Shown here: one piece after another, positions 26,678 through 36,315 of the stretch | Layout: the number at the start of each line of letters is the position of its first letter | How positions within the stretch are numbered: position 1 is the stretch's first letter | Assembly: GCF_000621625.1 (NCBI RefSeq) | Contig: NZ_JHXV01000007.1 | Location: 157,082-221,081, forward strand | DNA length: 64,000 bases | DNA from: Crocinitomix catalasitica ATCC 23190 | GTDB taxonomy: Bacteria; Bacteroidota; Bacteroidia; Flavobacteriales_D; Crocinitomicaceae | Direction of reading: 5' to 3' | Notes under the pieces: generated by a model | The model's input: only the letters and a program-made list of their open reading frames with translations | Database searches by the model: none | Told to the model about the DNA's origin: nothing | Made by a program: the position numbers and the translations under genes

Positions 26678-27550
26678 ATGCTCATCTACATTTTGTCTCG
26701 AGGTGCCAATTTATATTCGACTACTCGATTGTATCAAGCGGCTTTTGCCAAAAAGCATAATGTGCGGATTATCGATCATATGCATTGTGATCTTTTAATA
26801 GAAGACGGGATTTATAAAGTGATTTTTAACGGAGAAGTACTCATTCGTCCAGACGCAGTAATAGCGAGAATTGGAAGTTCGAATACTTATTATGGAACCA
26901 CTGTTGTAAAGCATTTTGAGGAGATGAAAGTCCCCGTTTATAATACTTCAAAAGGAATTTTAGCATCCAGAGATAAGTTCAGGTCGATGCAAATTCTGGC
27001 AGCGAGTAAAATAAGAATTCCAAAGACTTACTTTTCGTACGATTTACATCAAGCAGAACGCATCATTGCTCAAAAATTTAATTACCCTGTAATCGCAAAA
27101 TTGATTGAAGGAACGCAGGGAGCAGGTGTTTATTTATTGAACAATCAAATTGAAGCAAATAATGCTTTTAACAAGTTTATTTCTGATAATACTAAAGTGT
27201 TGTTGCAAGAATTTATTGCCGAATTTAAAGGGAAAGACATTCGTGCTTTTGTTATTGGCGGAAAAGTAGTCGCAGCAATGATGAGGATCGCTGAAGGAGA
27301 TGAATTTCGGTCGAATTTACACCGAGGTGGTAGGGGGGAGAAAATTGTATTGTCTGAAGAGGAAAAAGAAATGGCCGTTCGCTCTGTAAAAGCATTGGGA
27401 TTAAAAATAGGTGGTGTTGATATTTTAAGATCTAAAAAAGGATCGATGGTGATTGAGGTGAATTCGTCGCCTGGATTAGAAGGAATTGAAGCAGTTACAG
27501 AAATAGCGGTGGCAGATAAAATAATAACATATATAGAAGAACATATTTAA
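26678..27550 (+). CDS. rimK: RimK-family ATP-grasp alpha-L-glutamate ligase
   Basis: 290 residues, about the size of E. coli RimK (300). ATP-grasp features: NYPVIAKLIEGTQGAGVYL (Lys and Gly-rich loop), LLQEFIAEFKGKDIRAFVIGGKVVAAM, GGRGEKI and GGVDILRSKKGSMVIEVNSSPGLEG (metal-binding Glu/Asn). The family adds glutamates to the C-terminus of ribosomal protein S6 or to other acceptors. Followed 7 nt later by a zinc deacylase gene, a pairing that suggests coupled modification or removal. Confidence 0.88.
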   Translation: MLIYILSRGANLYSTTRLYQAAFAKKHNVRIIDHMHCDLLIEDGIYKVIFNGEVLIRPDAVIARIGSSNTYYGTTVVKHFEEMKVPVYNTSKGILASRDKFRSMQILAASKIRIPKTYFSYDLHQAERIIAQKFNYPVIAKLIEGTQGAGVYLLNNQIEANNAFNKFISDNTKVLLQEFIAEFKGKDIRAFVIGGKVVAAMMRIAEGDEFRSNLHRGGRGEKIVLSEEEKEMAVRSVKALGLKIGGVDILRSKKGSMVIEVNSSPGLEGIEAVTEIAVADKIITYIEEHI

Positions 27551-27557
27551 ATAAATT

Positions 27558-28490
27558 ATGGAATTAAATGGTCGAATAATTAATCCTGGAGAAAGATGTG
27601 TGGTACAGATTCCTGTTGCCAATTTACCATCTGGAACGGAGATTAATTTACATGCACATGTCTTTAATAGTAAAGAGCCTGGGCAAACAATTTTATTAAC
27701 TGGCGGCGTTCATGGTGACGAAATTAATGGCATCGAAATTGTTCGACGTGCTATTAAATCACCTAAAGTTAGAAACCTTAAAAGAGGAACTATTATTGCC
27801 ATTCCACTGGTGAATGTTTATGGATTTATAAATTTTTCACGTGCTTTTCCTGACGGGAAAGATGTAAATAGAAGTTTTCCGGGAACAAAGAATGGATCAT
27901 TGGCATCGCGAATAGCATATACGTTTACGAATAAAATTCTTCCACATGCCGACTATTGTATGGATTTTCATACTGGTGGAAGGAGTATCTATAATTATCC
28001 GCAAGTACGATTCGATAAAAAAGATTTATTGAGTAAAGAATTGGCGCAAACATTCGAGATGCCTTATTTAATTGAATCATCTCATATATCGAATTCGTTG
28101 CGTAAAACTGCTTTTTCTAAAAATATTCCGATGATTGTTTTTGAAGGTGGTGAATCTTCTCGAATAGATGAGTACTCAATTAGCGAAGCATTAAAAGGAA
28201 TTGAAAGAGTATTGGTTGAAAAAGGAATGATAGAAAAGGAGATTGTTAAAGGCGAGTCCAAAGAAATACATGAAAAATCGTGGGTTAGGGCTAATAAATC
28301 TGGAATTTTTATCGCAAAAAAGCTATCAGGAGACTATGTAGAGAAGGGAGATGAATTAGGCGCAATTACAGATCCTAATAATTCTTATCAAAGTAAAGTC
28401 ACTGCTAAAGCTGCAGGTTATATTTTTGGACACAATAATAACCCCGTTGTAAATAAGGGAGATGCCCTTTATCATATTGGTAATATTTAA
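27558..28490 (+). CDS. Succinylglutamate desuccinylase/aspartoacylase-family zinc amidohydrolase
   Basis: 310 residues. The zinc site is visible as GGVHGDEINGIE (His and Glu), later DYCMDFHTGG (second His) and IVFEGGESS (catalytic Glu). The C-terminal third (WVRANKSGIFIAKKLSGDYVEKGDEL...) is a lipoyl/barrel-sandwich-like cap common in this M14-like subfamily. It cleaves N-acyl amino acid type bonds. Co-transcribed with rimK and the following unknown gene. Confidence 0.88.
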   Translation: MELNGRIINPGERCVVQIPVANLPSGTEINLHAHVFNSKEPGQTILLTGGVHGDEINGIEIVRRAIKSPKVRNLKRGTIIAIPLVNVYGFINFSRAFPDGKDVNRSFPGTKNGSLASRIAYTFTNKILPHADYCMDFHTGGRSIYNYPQVRFDKKDLLSKELAQTFEMPYLIESSHISNSLRKTAFSKNIPMIVFEGGESSRIDEYSISEALKGIERVLVEKGMIEKEIVKGESKEIHEKSWVRANKSGIFIAKKLSGDYVEKGDELGAITDPNNSYQSKVTAKAAGYIFGHNNNPVVNKGDALYHIGNI

Positions 28491-28498
28491 TATTTAAG

Positions 28499-29380
28499 AT
28501 GGATTTTATACTGTACAATGTTTCAAAAGAAACGATAAAAGATTTTAATACTTTTCTGAACGAACTGAATGGAATTGTTCAATTGATTTCGGTGGTTGAT
28601 GCACCTGGATTGGCGAACGTACCTTTGGTGAGTGATGACAATAAAATATTCCGATTTACAGCCAGTGAAAACGATTATACAATTGATTTTTATGGGGAGA
28701 TTTTAGCCGAGGAAAAAGTGGTGGATTTTGGACTAAAATTCAAAAATAAGTCGATTTTCTCTGTCAATGCTGTTGAGAAATTGGGTGGTGCTTTTAATAT
28801 TGCTTTCAAGTTGAATACAGACAATGAGTCTACCATTCGACAAGAGATTGAGCGCACATTTATTGAGATGGATGAGCCGATTAACTTCGATCATCAGGCC
28901 GCAGAAATACCGTCTGAATTAAACACAACTGTTGAAACGAATAGCATACCTGTCCCTGTAAGCACTGTAGATAATGATGTGCAGGCGGTTGCAAATAATG
29001 CTGAGGCATTAGTTGAAGAAGTAGATTTCGAAATAAATCAATTCGATTTAGGGGATGACTTGATTTTAAAATTGAATGCAGCTGCACATGATTTAACAAG
29101 AGGTGCAGCACCAGAATTTAGTGTAAGTCAATTGAAAGAAACAACTTTAGAGAACGGTGCGAATATTAAATTAGTGGACTTAGAAAATAGTACGCATAAA
29201 CTAATTTATCGAAACGGTAGTCTTGGTGATTTGTCTGAGATTAGCTTTTTTGTTGAGACGAAATCAGCAGATTTAATTGCTGAGGTTTATTTAAGTTCTG
29301 AAGGTCGTGCAAGATTCATTTCAAACTATCAAAATAAAGCGGGGAATATTAAAACAATACGCGCTATTATTGGGTTGTAG
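28499..29380 (+). CDS. Unknown protein in the rimK operon
   Basis: 293 residues, no signal peptide. N-terminal about 120 residues and C-terminal about 100 residues are beta-rich, separated by a low-complexity Ala/Val/Glu linker (about 135-185, AVANNAEALVEEVDFEINQFDLG). No family recognised. It starts 8 nt after the desuccinylase-like gene and is presumably a partner or target in that unit. Confidence 0.6.
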   Translation: MDFILYNVSKETIKDFNTFLNELNGIVQLISVVDAPGLANVPLVSDDNKIFRFTASENDYTIDFYGEILAEEKVVDFGLKFKNKSIFSVNAVEKLGGAFNIAFKLNTDNESTIRQEIERTFIEMDEPINFDHQAAEIPSELNTTVETNSIPVPVSTVDNDVQAVANNAEALVEEVDFEINQFDLGDDLILKLNAAAHDLTRGAAPEFSVSQLKETTLENGANIKLVDLENSTHKLIYRNGSLGDLSEISFFVETKSADLIAEVYLSSEGRARFISNYQNKAGNIKTIRAIIGL

Positions 29381-29523
29381 TTGTTAGGTTATAGTTTTTC
29401 ATAATTGTGATTAAAATAGTTTAAATCATTGACTTCCGTTAACAACCTTGTGAAACTTTACAACTAACCCCTAACCCCTCGTCCTTCGAAGCCATAGCGT
29501 AGGAGGAACTAACCACTAACCGA

Positions 29524-30282
29524 CTACAACAAAAACTCTAACACCGTATTATAAAACTCTTCAGGCGCTTCGGCATGAATCCAATGGCCAGATTCTTCGA
29601 TTGTATAAATAGTAGAATTCGGAAATTTCGTTTTAATATCCTCAAAATCCGATGCAACAATATAATTCGATTTTCCACCACGCATAAATAGTGTATTGGT
29701 CACAATTCTATCGAATTCAATCGCGTCAACAATAGATTCTATCTCCCTTGTTAATACAGGGATATTAATACGCCACCCCAATTGGCCTTTTTCAACCCAA
29801 TATAAATTCTTCAATAAAAATTGTCGTACACCGATTTCTGGAATGGAATCCGCCAATATTTTATCCGCCGCACCTCTTGATTTAACAACAGAAAGGTCAA
29901 TCGAATTTAAGCCGCCTAAAATGGCATCATGATGTAAAGGATATTTTTTATGACCGATATCAGCGACAACCATTCTGTCAATGCGTTCGGGATACAAAGC
30001 TGCAAAACCAATAGCTGTTTTTCCACCCATCGAATGGCCCAATAAATTGAATTTATCCAATCCTAAATCATCTACCAATTCCTTTAAATCAGCAACCATT
30101 AAATCATAACTAAACGAATCGCTATGCGGTGAATGTCCGTGATTTCTTTGGTCAACAAAATAAACCGTGAAATGTTCTGCAAATTTTTTGCCTAATGTTT
30201 GCCAATTGTCGGCAGAACCAAAAAGACCATGTAGAATAATTAACGGTTCACCTTCTCCTATTTTTCGGTAGTGTAATTTCAT
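29524..30282 (-). CDS. Alpha/beta-hydrolase, YbfF-like esterase
   Basis: 252 residues, cytosolic. LIILHGLFGSADNWQ (oxyanion HG), VDQRNHGHSPHSD, nucleophile LLGHSMGG and a late ESGHWIHAEAPEEF (catalytic His) give a complete triad layout typical of the YbfF esterase group. It abuts pdxJ with no gap, a pairing widespread in Bacteroidota (from memory). The physiological substrate is unknown. Confidence 0.85.
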   Translation of the reverse strand: MKLHYRKIGEGEPLIILHGLFGSADNWQTLGKKFAEHFTVYFVDQRNHGHSPHSDSFSYDLMVADLKELVDDLGLDKFNLLGHSMGGKTAIGFAALYPERIDRMVVADIGHKKYPLHHDAILGGLNSIDLSVVKSRGAADKILADSIPEIGVRQFLLKNLYWVEKGQLGWRINIPVLTREIESIVDAIEFDRIVTNTLFMRGGKSNYIVASDFEDIKTKFPNSTIYTIEESGHWIHAEAPEEFYNTVLEFLL

Positions 30283-31005
30283 TTATTGTATTATTAAAGC
30301 CTGCTTGTACATGCGCACTGTATTTTCTAAACCTAAGTATAGCGCATCTGCCACCAATGCATGTCCAATTGAAACTTCGTCAATTGCAGGAATTTCTGAT
30401 ATAAAATAATTAAGATTATCTAAATTTAAATCATGACCAGCATTTAAGGCCAGACCATTTTTTAGTGCAATTTCTGCAGCTGCTTTATAAGGAGCAATTG
30501 CTTTTGCTTTATCAGCATGAAAATTTGCGGCATATGTTCCAGTATAAAATTCAATTCTATCTGTTCCAATAGAGGCAGCACCTTCAATTAAAGCACGATC
30601 AGTTTCAATAAAAATAGAGGTTCTAACACCCATACTTTGAATGGTTTTAATCAGATCCTTTAACCAATCGGCGTGTTTAACTGTGTCCCATCCAGCATCC
30701 GAAGTCAAAACATTTGGTGGATCAGGAACTAAAGTTGCTTGCGCTGGTCGAATTTTATCGATCAAATCTAAAAAGCGCTCATCAGGATATCCTTCAATAT
30801 TGTACTCCGTTTTTACAACTTTCGCTAAATCAAAAGTGTCTTGCGTTGTGATATGTCTTTCATCAGGTCGCGGATGTACAGTAATTCCATCAGCACCAAA
30901 CAGTTCACAATCTATAGCAACTTGCACAAGGTTTGGAAGATTACCACCTCGAGCGTTTCTAAGGGTTGCTATTTTATTTACATTCACACTTAATTTAGTC
31001 GCCAT
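30283..31005 (-). CDS. pdxJ: Pyridoxine 5'-phosphate synthase
   Basis: 240 residues, full family length. [17 protein letters not shown] at the N-terminus, [53 protein letters not shown] and [14 protein letters not shown] mark the TIM-barrel PdxJ that condenses 3-amino-2-oxopropyl phosphate with 1-deoxyxylulose 5-phosphate. First gene of a pdxJ-hydrolase unit, divergent from the CBS-nadK unit. Confidence 0.96.
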   Translation of the reverse strand: MATKLSVNVNKIATLRNARGGNLPNLVQVAIDCELFGADGITVHPRPDERHITTQDTFDLAKVVKTEYNIEGYPDERFLDLIDKIRPAQATLVPDPPNVLTSDAGWDTVKHADWLKDLIKTIQSMGVRTSIFIETDRALIEGAASIGTDRIEFYTGTYAANFHADKAKAIAPYKAAAEIALKNGLALNAGHDLNLDNLNYFISEIPAIDEVSIGHALVADALYLGLENTVRMYKQALIIQ

Positions 31006-31126
31006 CGAAGAAAGGTTAAATTATTTCTCGTCAAATTTATAAAGTATCGCCCAATAATTAATTACATTAGCTTATTATTCTTGAATTGAATTGAAATAAT
31101 TACACACTTTATAAGTTAAGTTTTGC

Positions 31127-31789
31127 ATGAACGCAGAAAAATTAATCTCTGAAATTATTCCACCGCTTAAATCGACAGAAAGTGGCAATAAAGCACTTGA
31201 CTGGATGAACGAATTTAGGGTGAGTCATTTACCTGTGGTTAGAGGCAATGAATATATTGGCTTGATCTCAGAAAACGATGTTTACGATATGCCAGATCCT
31301 TCTGTGTCGATCGAAAAATATTTCCACAACTTACCCAATCCATTTATTTATAGCAATCGACATGCTTATGAAGTCATGAAAATGATTGCTGATTTAAAGA
31401 TCACTGTCGTTCCAATTCTAGATGAAAATAATGAGTATATCGGCTGTGCTGATTTACTTTTTTTAATGTCGCAAATTACAGCAGTTGTTTCAATTAAAGA
31501 GCCGGGTGGAATTTTGGTATTGGTAATGAATAATCACGATTATTCTTTGTCAGAAATTGCTAGAATTGTCGAGGAGAACAATGCGAAAATACTAAGTTCA
31601 TATATTACTTCAGCAGTCGATTCTACGGAGATTGAAGTCACAATAAAAATAAATACAGTTGATTTAGATTCTATTATTCGAACATTTAATCGCTATGATT
31701 ATGTTATCAAGGCTACTTATGCCAAAGGTGATTATCAGAATGATTTAAAAAGACGGTACGACGAATTAATGAACTATTTAAATATGTAG
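31127..31789 (+). CDS. CBS-pair protein with C-terminal ACT-like domain
   Basis: 220 residues. Two CBS motifs (about 5-60, HLPVVRGNEYIGLISENDVYD; about 65-125, VVPILDENNEYIGCADL) are followed by an ACT-like fold (GGILVLVMNNHDYSLSEIARIVEENNAKILS). It probably binds an adenosyl or amino-acid ligand. It sits 3 nt before nadK, a conserved Bacteroidota arrangement, so it may sense nucleotide state for NAD kinase. Confidence 0.85.
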   Translation: MNAEKLISEIIPPLKSTESGNKALDWMNEFRVSHLPVVRGNEYIGLISENDVYDMPDPSVSIEKYFHNLPNPFIYSNRHAYEVMKMIADLKITVVPILDENNEYIGCADLLFLMSQITAVVSIKEPGGILVLVMNNHDYSLSEIARIVEENNAKILSSYITSAVDSTEIEVTIKINTVDLDSIIRTFNRYDYVIKATYAKGDYQNDLKRRYDELMNYLNM

Positions 31790-31792
31790 TCT

Positions 31793-32671
31793 ATGAGAGT
31801 CGGAATATATGGAAGGTCGTTTAATGATAGTTTCATTCCTAATATTCAGGAATTGTTCAATACATTGGCTTTATTTGAATGGGATATTACGATTTATCAA
31901 CCCTATAAATCATATTTGAATCCTCGGATTAAAATTGAGCATGCCACGGATGTATACAATAAGCATATTGATATTAAAGGTAAGATTGATGTTTTAATTT
32001 GTATTGGAGGTGATGGTACTTTTCTAGAGACAATCAATATCGTTCGTGATAGTGGCATTCCAATTCTTGGTGTGAATACAGGCAGATTGGGTTTCTTGGC
32101 GTCTACATATAAAGAAGATATAGTAGATGTTTTAAATTCAATTCGCGAGGGAAAATATAGATTGCAAACAAGGTCACTTATTCAGTTGATTACCGACGAC
32201 GGTTTATTCGGTGAAGACAATTTTGCACTAAACGAATTAACTGTTCATAAAAAGGAGAGTTCATCCATGATCACCATTCATACTTATATTGGTGATTTAT
32301 ATTTAAATAGTTATTGGGCAGATGGGTTGATCATTGCGACACCAACAGGTTCTACAGCGTACTCGTTAAGTTGCGGCGGACCAATTATGGTTCCTGGTGC
32401 TAAAGATTATGTAATTACACCCATTGCTCCACACAATTTAAATGTGCGACCGGTAGTTGTTCCGGACGATCGTACCATTCGTTTAAAAATTGAAGGCCGC
32501 GGACGAGAGTATTTATGTTCGTTAGATTCTAGATCAGTAACAATTGATTCTTCTATAGAGTTGACAATCAAAAGAGCCGAATTCCAAATCAACGTAATTC
32601 AAACGGAAAATCAGAATTTTCTAAATACAATCAGAAATAAAATGATGTGGGGATTGGATAGACGGAATTGA
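31793..32671 (+). CDS. nadK: NAD kinase
   Basis: 292 residues. It has the diagnostic IGGDGTFLETI loop, LGVNTGRLGFLAS, LNELTVHK, the GTP-like TPTGSTAYSLSCGGP substrate segment and APHNLNVRPVVVPDD. It phosphorylates NAD to NADP with ATP. Co-transcribed with the CBS-ACT gene. Unusually, a diverged and broken second copy of its last 39 codons lies just downstream (32705-32990). Confidence 0.96.
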   Translation: MRVGIYGRSFNDSFIPNIQELFNTLALFEWDITIYQPYKSYLNPRIKIEHATDVYNKHIDIKGKIDVLICIGGDGTFLETINIVRDSGIPILGVNTGRLGFLASTYKEDIVDVLNSIREGKYRLQTRSLIQLITDDGLFGEDNFALNELTVHKKESSSMITIHTYIGDLYLNSYWADGLIIATPTGSTAYSLSCGGPIMVPGAKDYVITPIAPHNLNVRPVVVPDDRTIRLKIEGRGREYLCSLDSRSVTIDSSIELTIKRAEFQINVIQTENQNFLNTIRNKMMWGLDRRN

Positions 32672-32704
32672 TACAGATTTCCTTTTACAGTTTCAAATTA
32701 TTCT

Positions 32705-32990
32705 TCTAGAGAGCTGACAATCGAAAGAGCTGAATTCCAAATCAATGTCATTCAAACCGAGAACCAAAACTTCCTTATTGTGTCTGGATGGTAATTATGG
32801 AATCTTTATAAATCGATAAATTTCAAGAAATAGTTTTATTTATTCCTATAGGAGATGCATCGCATCAGACGACGAGGAATAAATAAAAATAGAATTGAAA
32901 GGATTGATTTTAAATTTCATTAGTTGCGATCTAGGCACAAATAATACCATTCGAAATAAAATGATGTGGGGACTGGATAGACGGAATTAA
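32705..32990 (+). pseudogene. Broken second copy of the nadK 3' end
   Basis: 32705-32776 encodes 24 residues matching 22 of the corresponding nadK residues (ELTI.RAEFQINVIQTENQ). 32943-32990 encodes the last 15 residues (NTIRNKMMWGLDRRN) identically and ends in a stop. The two pieces are adjacent in nadK but here are separated by 166 bp of unrelated DNA and are out of frame. Against the intact gene I count 15 synonymous codon changes and 2 replacements, so this was a functional, diverged nadK before it was broken. The insert contains an A/T-rich inverted repeat TTTATTTATTCCT / AGGAATAAATAAA. Confidence 0.85.
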
Positions 32991-33438
32991 TTTGAGTATT
33001 TCAAAAAACAGTACAATTAATCAAAGACTAATTTGACCAAAATTAAGTAAGTATTAAAACTATTAGGGATTGTCCGGAAACGGCAGTCCCTTTTTTGAGT
33101 CAAGACGAAAAAGGATGAGATTCAAAAGTATTGCGACTATTCAAAGCCATTCTGCCGTTCAATTGTGGCATTACAAATCACATGCGACATTAAGGTAACG
33201 TTAGGGCAAAATTAAATCTCATTTTACTGGGGATTGTCTCAAAAGACATAGGCTTCTTTTTTTTTTTTGTTGGTAAAAGTTGAAACGATCTGACAGTCTT
33301 GTATTATACGATCAAAAGGAAGCGTAATTTGAATTATTTATCAACGACATCAAGAATTTTCAGTTAATAACTTCTATTGTAATGAACTGAGATTCTCTTC
33401 AATAAATCTTAACTTAATAAAAAAACTAATTACACGAT
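32991..33438. other. Intergenic region after the nadK remnant
   Basis: No gene seen. It contains a terminator-like hairpin (listed separately), a GGGATTGTCTCAAAAGACA segment near 33230 of the kind often found at element ends in Bacteroidota, and a poly-T stretch (33260-33270). The 80 nt before phoH show no clean TAnnTTTG promoter. Confidence 0.5.
33062..33096 (+). terminator. Terminator-like hairpin
   Basis: AGGGATTGTCCG / CGGCAGTCCCTTTTTT with loop GAAA-like bases, imperfect stem plus T tract. It lies downstream of both nadK and the nadK remnant. Confidence 0.65.
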
Positions 33439-34773
33439 ATGGCGAAGCGAGCAGTAAAAAAAATCTTTGTATTGGATACATCCGTTTTATTATTCGATCA
33501 CAATTCGATTAGAAATTTCGAAAACAATGACGTTGCAATTCCAATTACGGTTTTAGAAGAATTAGACAATTTTAAAGTCGGAAACGACACTAAAAATTTT
33601 CAAGCAAGAGAGGTTATTCGATTTTTGGATAAACTTTCTGCAGGATCAGGCTTAAACGAATGGGTAAGCTTAGGACCAAAAAGGGGCAGTTTAAAAATTG
33701 TGATGTCGAACCTAATTAATGGGAGAGATGCAGAAAAAATATATGGCGCAGGTAAAAATGATCACCGTATAATCAATTCTGCCATCACAATGGCGGATAC
33801 CAATAAAACGCGACCAGTTATTCTGGTCACCAAGGATATCAACCTGCGTTTAAAAGCGAAAGCCATTGGACTTTTATCTGAAGATTATGAAACAGGCAAA
33901 GTAAAAGATGTAGACGATGTTTCATTAGGTTTTCCAACGCTAGAAAATGTCGATTCTAAAAAAATTAGTGCACTCTATAAAAAAGGATTCATTCCAGAAA
34001 AAGGAATGCTCGGTGATTTGAAATCAGCCAATAGATATTATATCCTAAAAAATGGAACGAGTGAAACTGTACTCAGTCGGTATAACCAAGCTTTAGATCG
34101 GGTAGAAAGGGTGGACAAGGAATATGTTTACAGTATTAAACCTAGGAATGCCGAACAAGCATTTGCAGTGAATGCATTATTGAATCCTGATATAAAATTG
34201 GTGGCATTACAAGGTGTTGCAGGAACGGGGAAAACGTTGTTGGCTTTGGCGTCTGCTTTAGAGCAAAAACATATTTACAATAATATTATTCTAGCACGAC
34301 CGATTATTCCTTTGAGTAATAGAGATATTGGTTTTTTACCCGGAACGGCAGAGGATAAAATTTCACCTTATATGCAGCCACTTTGGGACAACCTCAAATT
34401 CATTAAAAGTCAATTCCGCCCAGGCGAGAAAAAATACAAAGTTTTAGATGAAATGGAGGAGTCTGGCGAATTATCTATCACCGCCTTGGCATTCATTCGC
34501 GGGCGAAGTTTATCGAATGTGATGTTTATTATTGATGAAGCACAGAATTTAAGTCCGCACGAAGTGAAAACGATCATTACCCGTGCAGGCGAAGGAACAA
34601 AAGTTGTGTTTACAGGAGATATCAAACAAATTGACACCCCTTATATGGACGAAGAAAGTAATGGATTGACTTATTTAATTGACCGTTTAAAAGGAAACGC
34701 TTTATTTGCGCATATTCGATTAGAAAAAGGAGAGCGATCAGAGTTGGCAAATTTAGCCAATGAATTATTGTAA
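33439..34773 (+). CDS. PhoH-family ATPase with N-terminal PIN domain (PhoH2/YlaK type)
   Basis: 444 residues. Residues about 8-150 are a PIN ribonuclease domain with acidic residues FVLDTSVLLFD, LEELDNFK, DAEKIYGAGKNDHRII and VTKDINLRLKA. Residues about 235-440 are a PhoH P-loop ATPase: ALQGVAGTGKTLLALA (Walker A), FIIDEAQNLSPHEVKTII (Walker B) and VFTGDIKQID. This fusion is an RNA helicase/nuclease family. Single gene with its own terminator. Confidence 0.93.
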   Translation: MAKRAVKKIFVLDTSVLLFDHNSIRNFENNDVAIPITVLEELDNFKVGNDTKNFQAREVIRFLDKLSAGSGLNEWVSLGPKRGSLKIVMSNLINGRDAEKIYGAGKNDHRIINSAITMADTNKTRPVILVTKDINLRLKAKAIGLLSEDYETGKVKDVDDVSLGFPTLENVDSKKISALYKKGFIPEKGMLGDLKSANRYYILKNGTSETVLSRYNQALDRVERVDKEYVYSIKPRNAEQAFAVNALLNPDIKLVALQGVAGTGKTLLALASALEQKHIYNNIILARPIIPLSNRDIGFLPGTAEDKISPYMQPLWDNLKFIKSQFRPGEKKYKVLDEMEESGELSITALAFIRGRSLSNVMFIIDEAQNLSPHEVKTIITRAGEGTKVVFTGDIKQIDTPYMDEESNGLTYLIDRLKGNALFAHIRLEKGERSELANLANELL

Positions 34774-34795
34774 ATTTTAATTACACTATTTAGCA

Positions 34796-34829
34796 TAAAA
34801 GCGAGGATGTAAAAGTCTTCGCTTTTTTA
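34796..34829 (+). terminator. Terminator of the PhoH-family gene
   Basis: AAAAGCGAGG / CTTCGCTTTTTT around a 10-nt loop, with T run, 25 nt after the stop. Confidence 0.85.
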
Positions 34830-34955
34830 TTTCCTATTCCTATTAATAGATGCATTAGTTAGTATCGGTTCTTGCAAATTTAACGCTAGCATTTCCTTTT
34901 ACGCACCACCTTATAGCTTTACGATTAATAATCCTTTGTCTTTAATCTTTTGTCA

Positions 34956-34986
34956 TTGTTCTAACTCTCTTTTTCTTTTATCTTTG
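34956..34986 (+). promoter_or_regulatory. Promoter of tyrS
   Basis: TTG at 34956-34958, 20 nt spacer, TATCTTTG at 34979-34986. This is a full match to the Bacteroidota TTG-N(19-21)-TAnnTTTG consensus, about 25 nt before the tyrS ATG. Confidence 0.75.
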
Positions 34987-35011
34987 CCAAATATTTCAAA
35001 AACACAATAAA

Positions 35012-36295
35012 ATGTCAATCAATTTAGTTGAAGAATTACAATGGCGTGGAATGTTGCAAGACATCATGCCCGGAACGGAAGAATTACTTTTAAGCGGTGT
35101 AATTACAGGTTATTGTGGCTTTGATCCTACTGCTGATGCTTTACATGCCGGGAATTTAATTCCAATTATGATGTTAAAGCATTTACAAAGAGCGGGTCAT
35201 AGACCAATTGCTTTGGTAGGTGGAGCAACAGGTATGGTTGGCGATCCTTCAGGTAAGTCGGACGAAAGAAACCTTCAAGACGAAGCAACTTTAGCAAGAA
35301 ATATAGCTGGTGTTAAGAAGACATTAGAACGATTCTTAGATTTTAACGACAGCGAAACGGGTGCGATCATGGTCAATAATTTTGATTGGATGAAAGAATT
35401 TTCGTTCATCTCATTCATTCGTGACGTTGGCAAGCACTTAACAGTAAATTATATGAGTGCCAAAGATTCGGTGAAGACCAGAATTCAAACCGGTATCTCA
35501 TTTACAGAATTCTCTTACCAATTAATTCAAGGGTATGACTTTGTTCATTTAAACCAGAATTACGGTTGCCAAATTCAAATGGGAGGAAGTGACCAATGGG
35601 GAAATATCACAACAGGAACGGAATTAATCAGAAGAATGACTGGTGGTGAAGGTTTTGCTTTTACTTGTCCTTTGATGACAAAAGCAGACGGGACTAAATT
35701 CGGTAAAACTGCTGGTGGTGCTGTTTGGTTAGATCCTGAAAAAACATCGCCTTATGCGTTCTACCAATTCTGGTTAAATGCAAGTGATGAGGATGTTTCT
35801 AAATACATCAGAACATTTACTTTCTTACCAAAAGAAGAAATTGAAGCCTTGGAAAAAGAGCATGCTGTTGAGCCACATTTAAGAATCTTACAAAACAAAT
35901 TGGCGAATGAAATTACCACAATGGTTCATGGTCAAGATGCATTGGATAGTGCAATAAAAACAACTTCAATTTTGTTCAATAAAAAAGCAACAATTGAGGA
36001 TTTAAATCAATTGACTGAGCAAGAAATTTTAGACGGATTTGCAGGTGTTCCTCAAGCGACTATTTCAACAGCCGAATTAAACGCCGGTTTAGGTATAATT
36101 GATGCATTATCAGCAAAATCAGGTTTTTTAGAATCGAATGGAGAGGCGAGAAGAGCGTTACAACAAAACGCTGTTGCAGTGAATAAAGTCAAAGTAAAAG
36201 AAGATTACACCTTATCAGCAGCTGATTTGATCTGTAATAAATTCGTACTTTTAGGAAAAGGCAAAAAAGATAATTACTTATTAATTGTTGAGTAA
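35012..36295 (+). CDS. tyrS: Tyrosyl-tRNA synthetase
   Basis: 427 residues, class I synthetase. HIGH-like HAGN in GFDPTADALHAGNLIPIM, tyrosine-binding YQLIQGYDFVHLNQNYGCQIQMGGSDQWGN, KMSKS-like KADGTKFGKT, and a C-terminal S4 RNA-binding domain (GEARRALQQNAVAVN). It charges tRNA-Tyr. Preceded by a consensus promoter, followed 20 nt later by a small lipoprotein gene that may be co-transcribed. Confidence 0.97.
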   Translation: MSINLVEELQWRGMLQDIMPGTEELLLSGVITGYCGFDPTADALHAGNLIPIMMLKHLQRAGHRPIALVGGATGMVGDPSGKSDERNLQDEATLARNIAGVKKTLERFLDFNDSETGAIMVNNFDWMKEFSFISFIRDVGKHLTVNYMSAKDSVKTRIQTGISFTEFSYQLIQGYDFVHLNQNYGCQIQMGGSDQWGNITTGTELIRRMTGGEGFAFTCPLMTKADGTKFGKTAGGAVWLDPEKTSPYAFYQFWLNASDEDVSKYIRTFTFLPKEEIEALEKEHAVEPHLRILQNKLANEITTMVHGQDALDSAIKTTSILFNKKATIEDLNQLTEQEILDGFAGVPQATISTAELNAGLGIIDALSAKSGFLESNGEARRALQQNAVAVNKVKVKEDYTLSAADLICNKFVLLGKGKKDNYLLIVE

Positions 36296-36315
36296 TTCAG
36301 AGAAAAAATTTAAAG

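Noticed and set aside
30641..31042. 133-aa + strand reading frame
   Set aside because: Lies wholly antisense to the well-supported pdxJ coding sequence and has no protein-like features.
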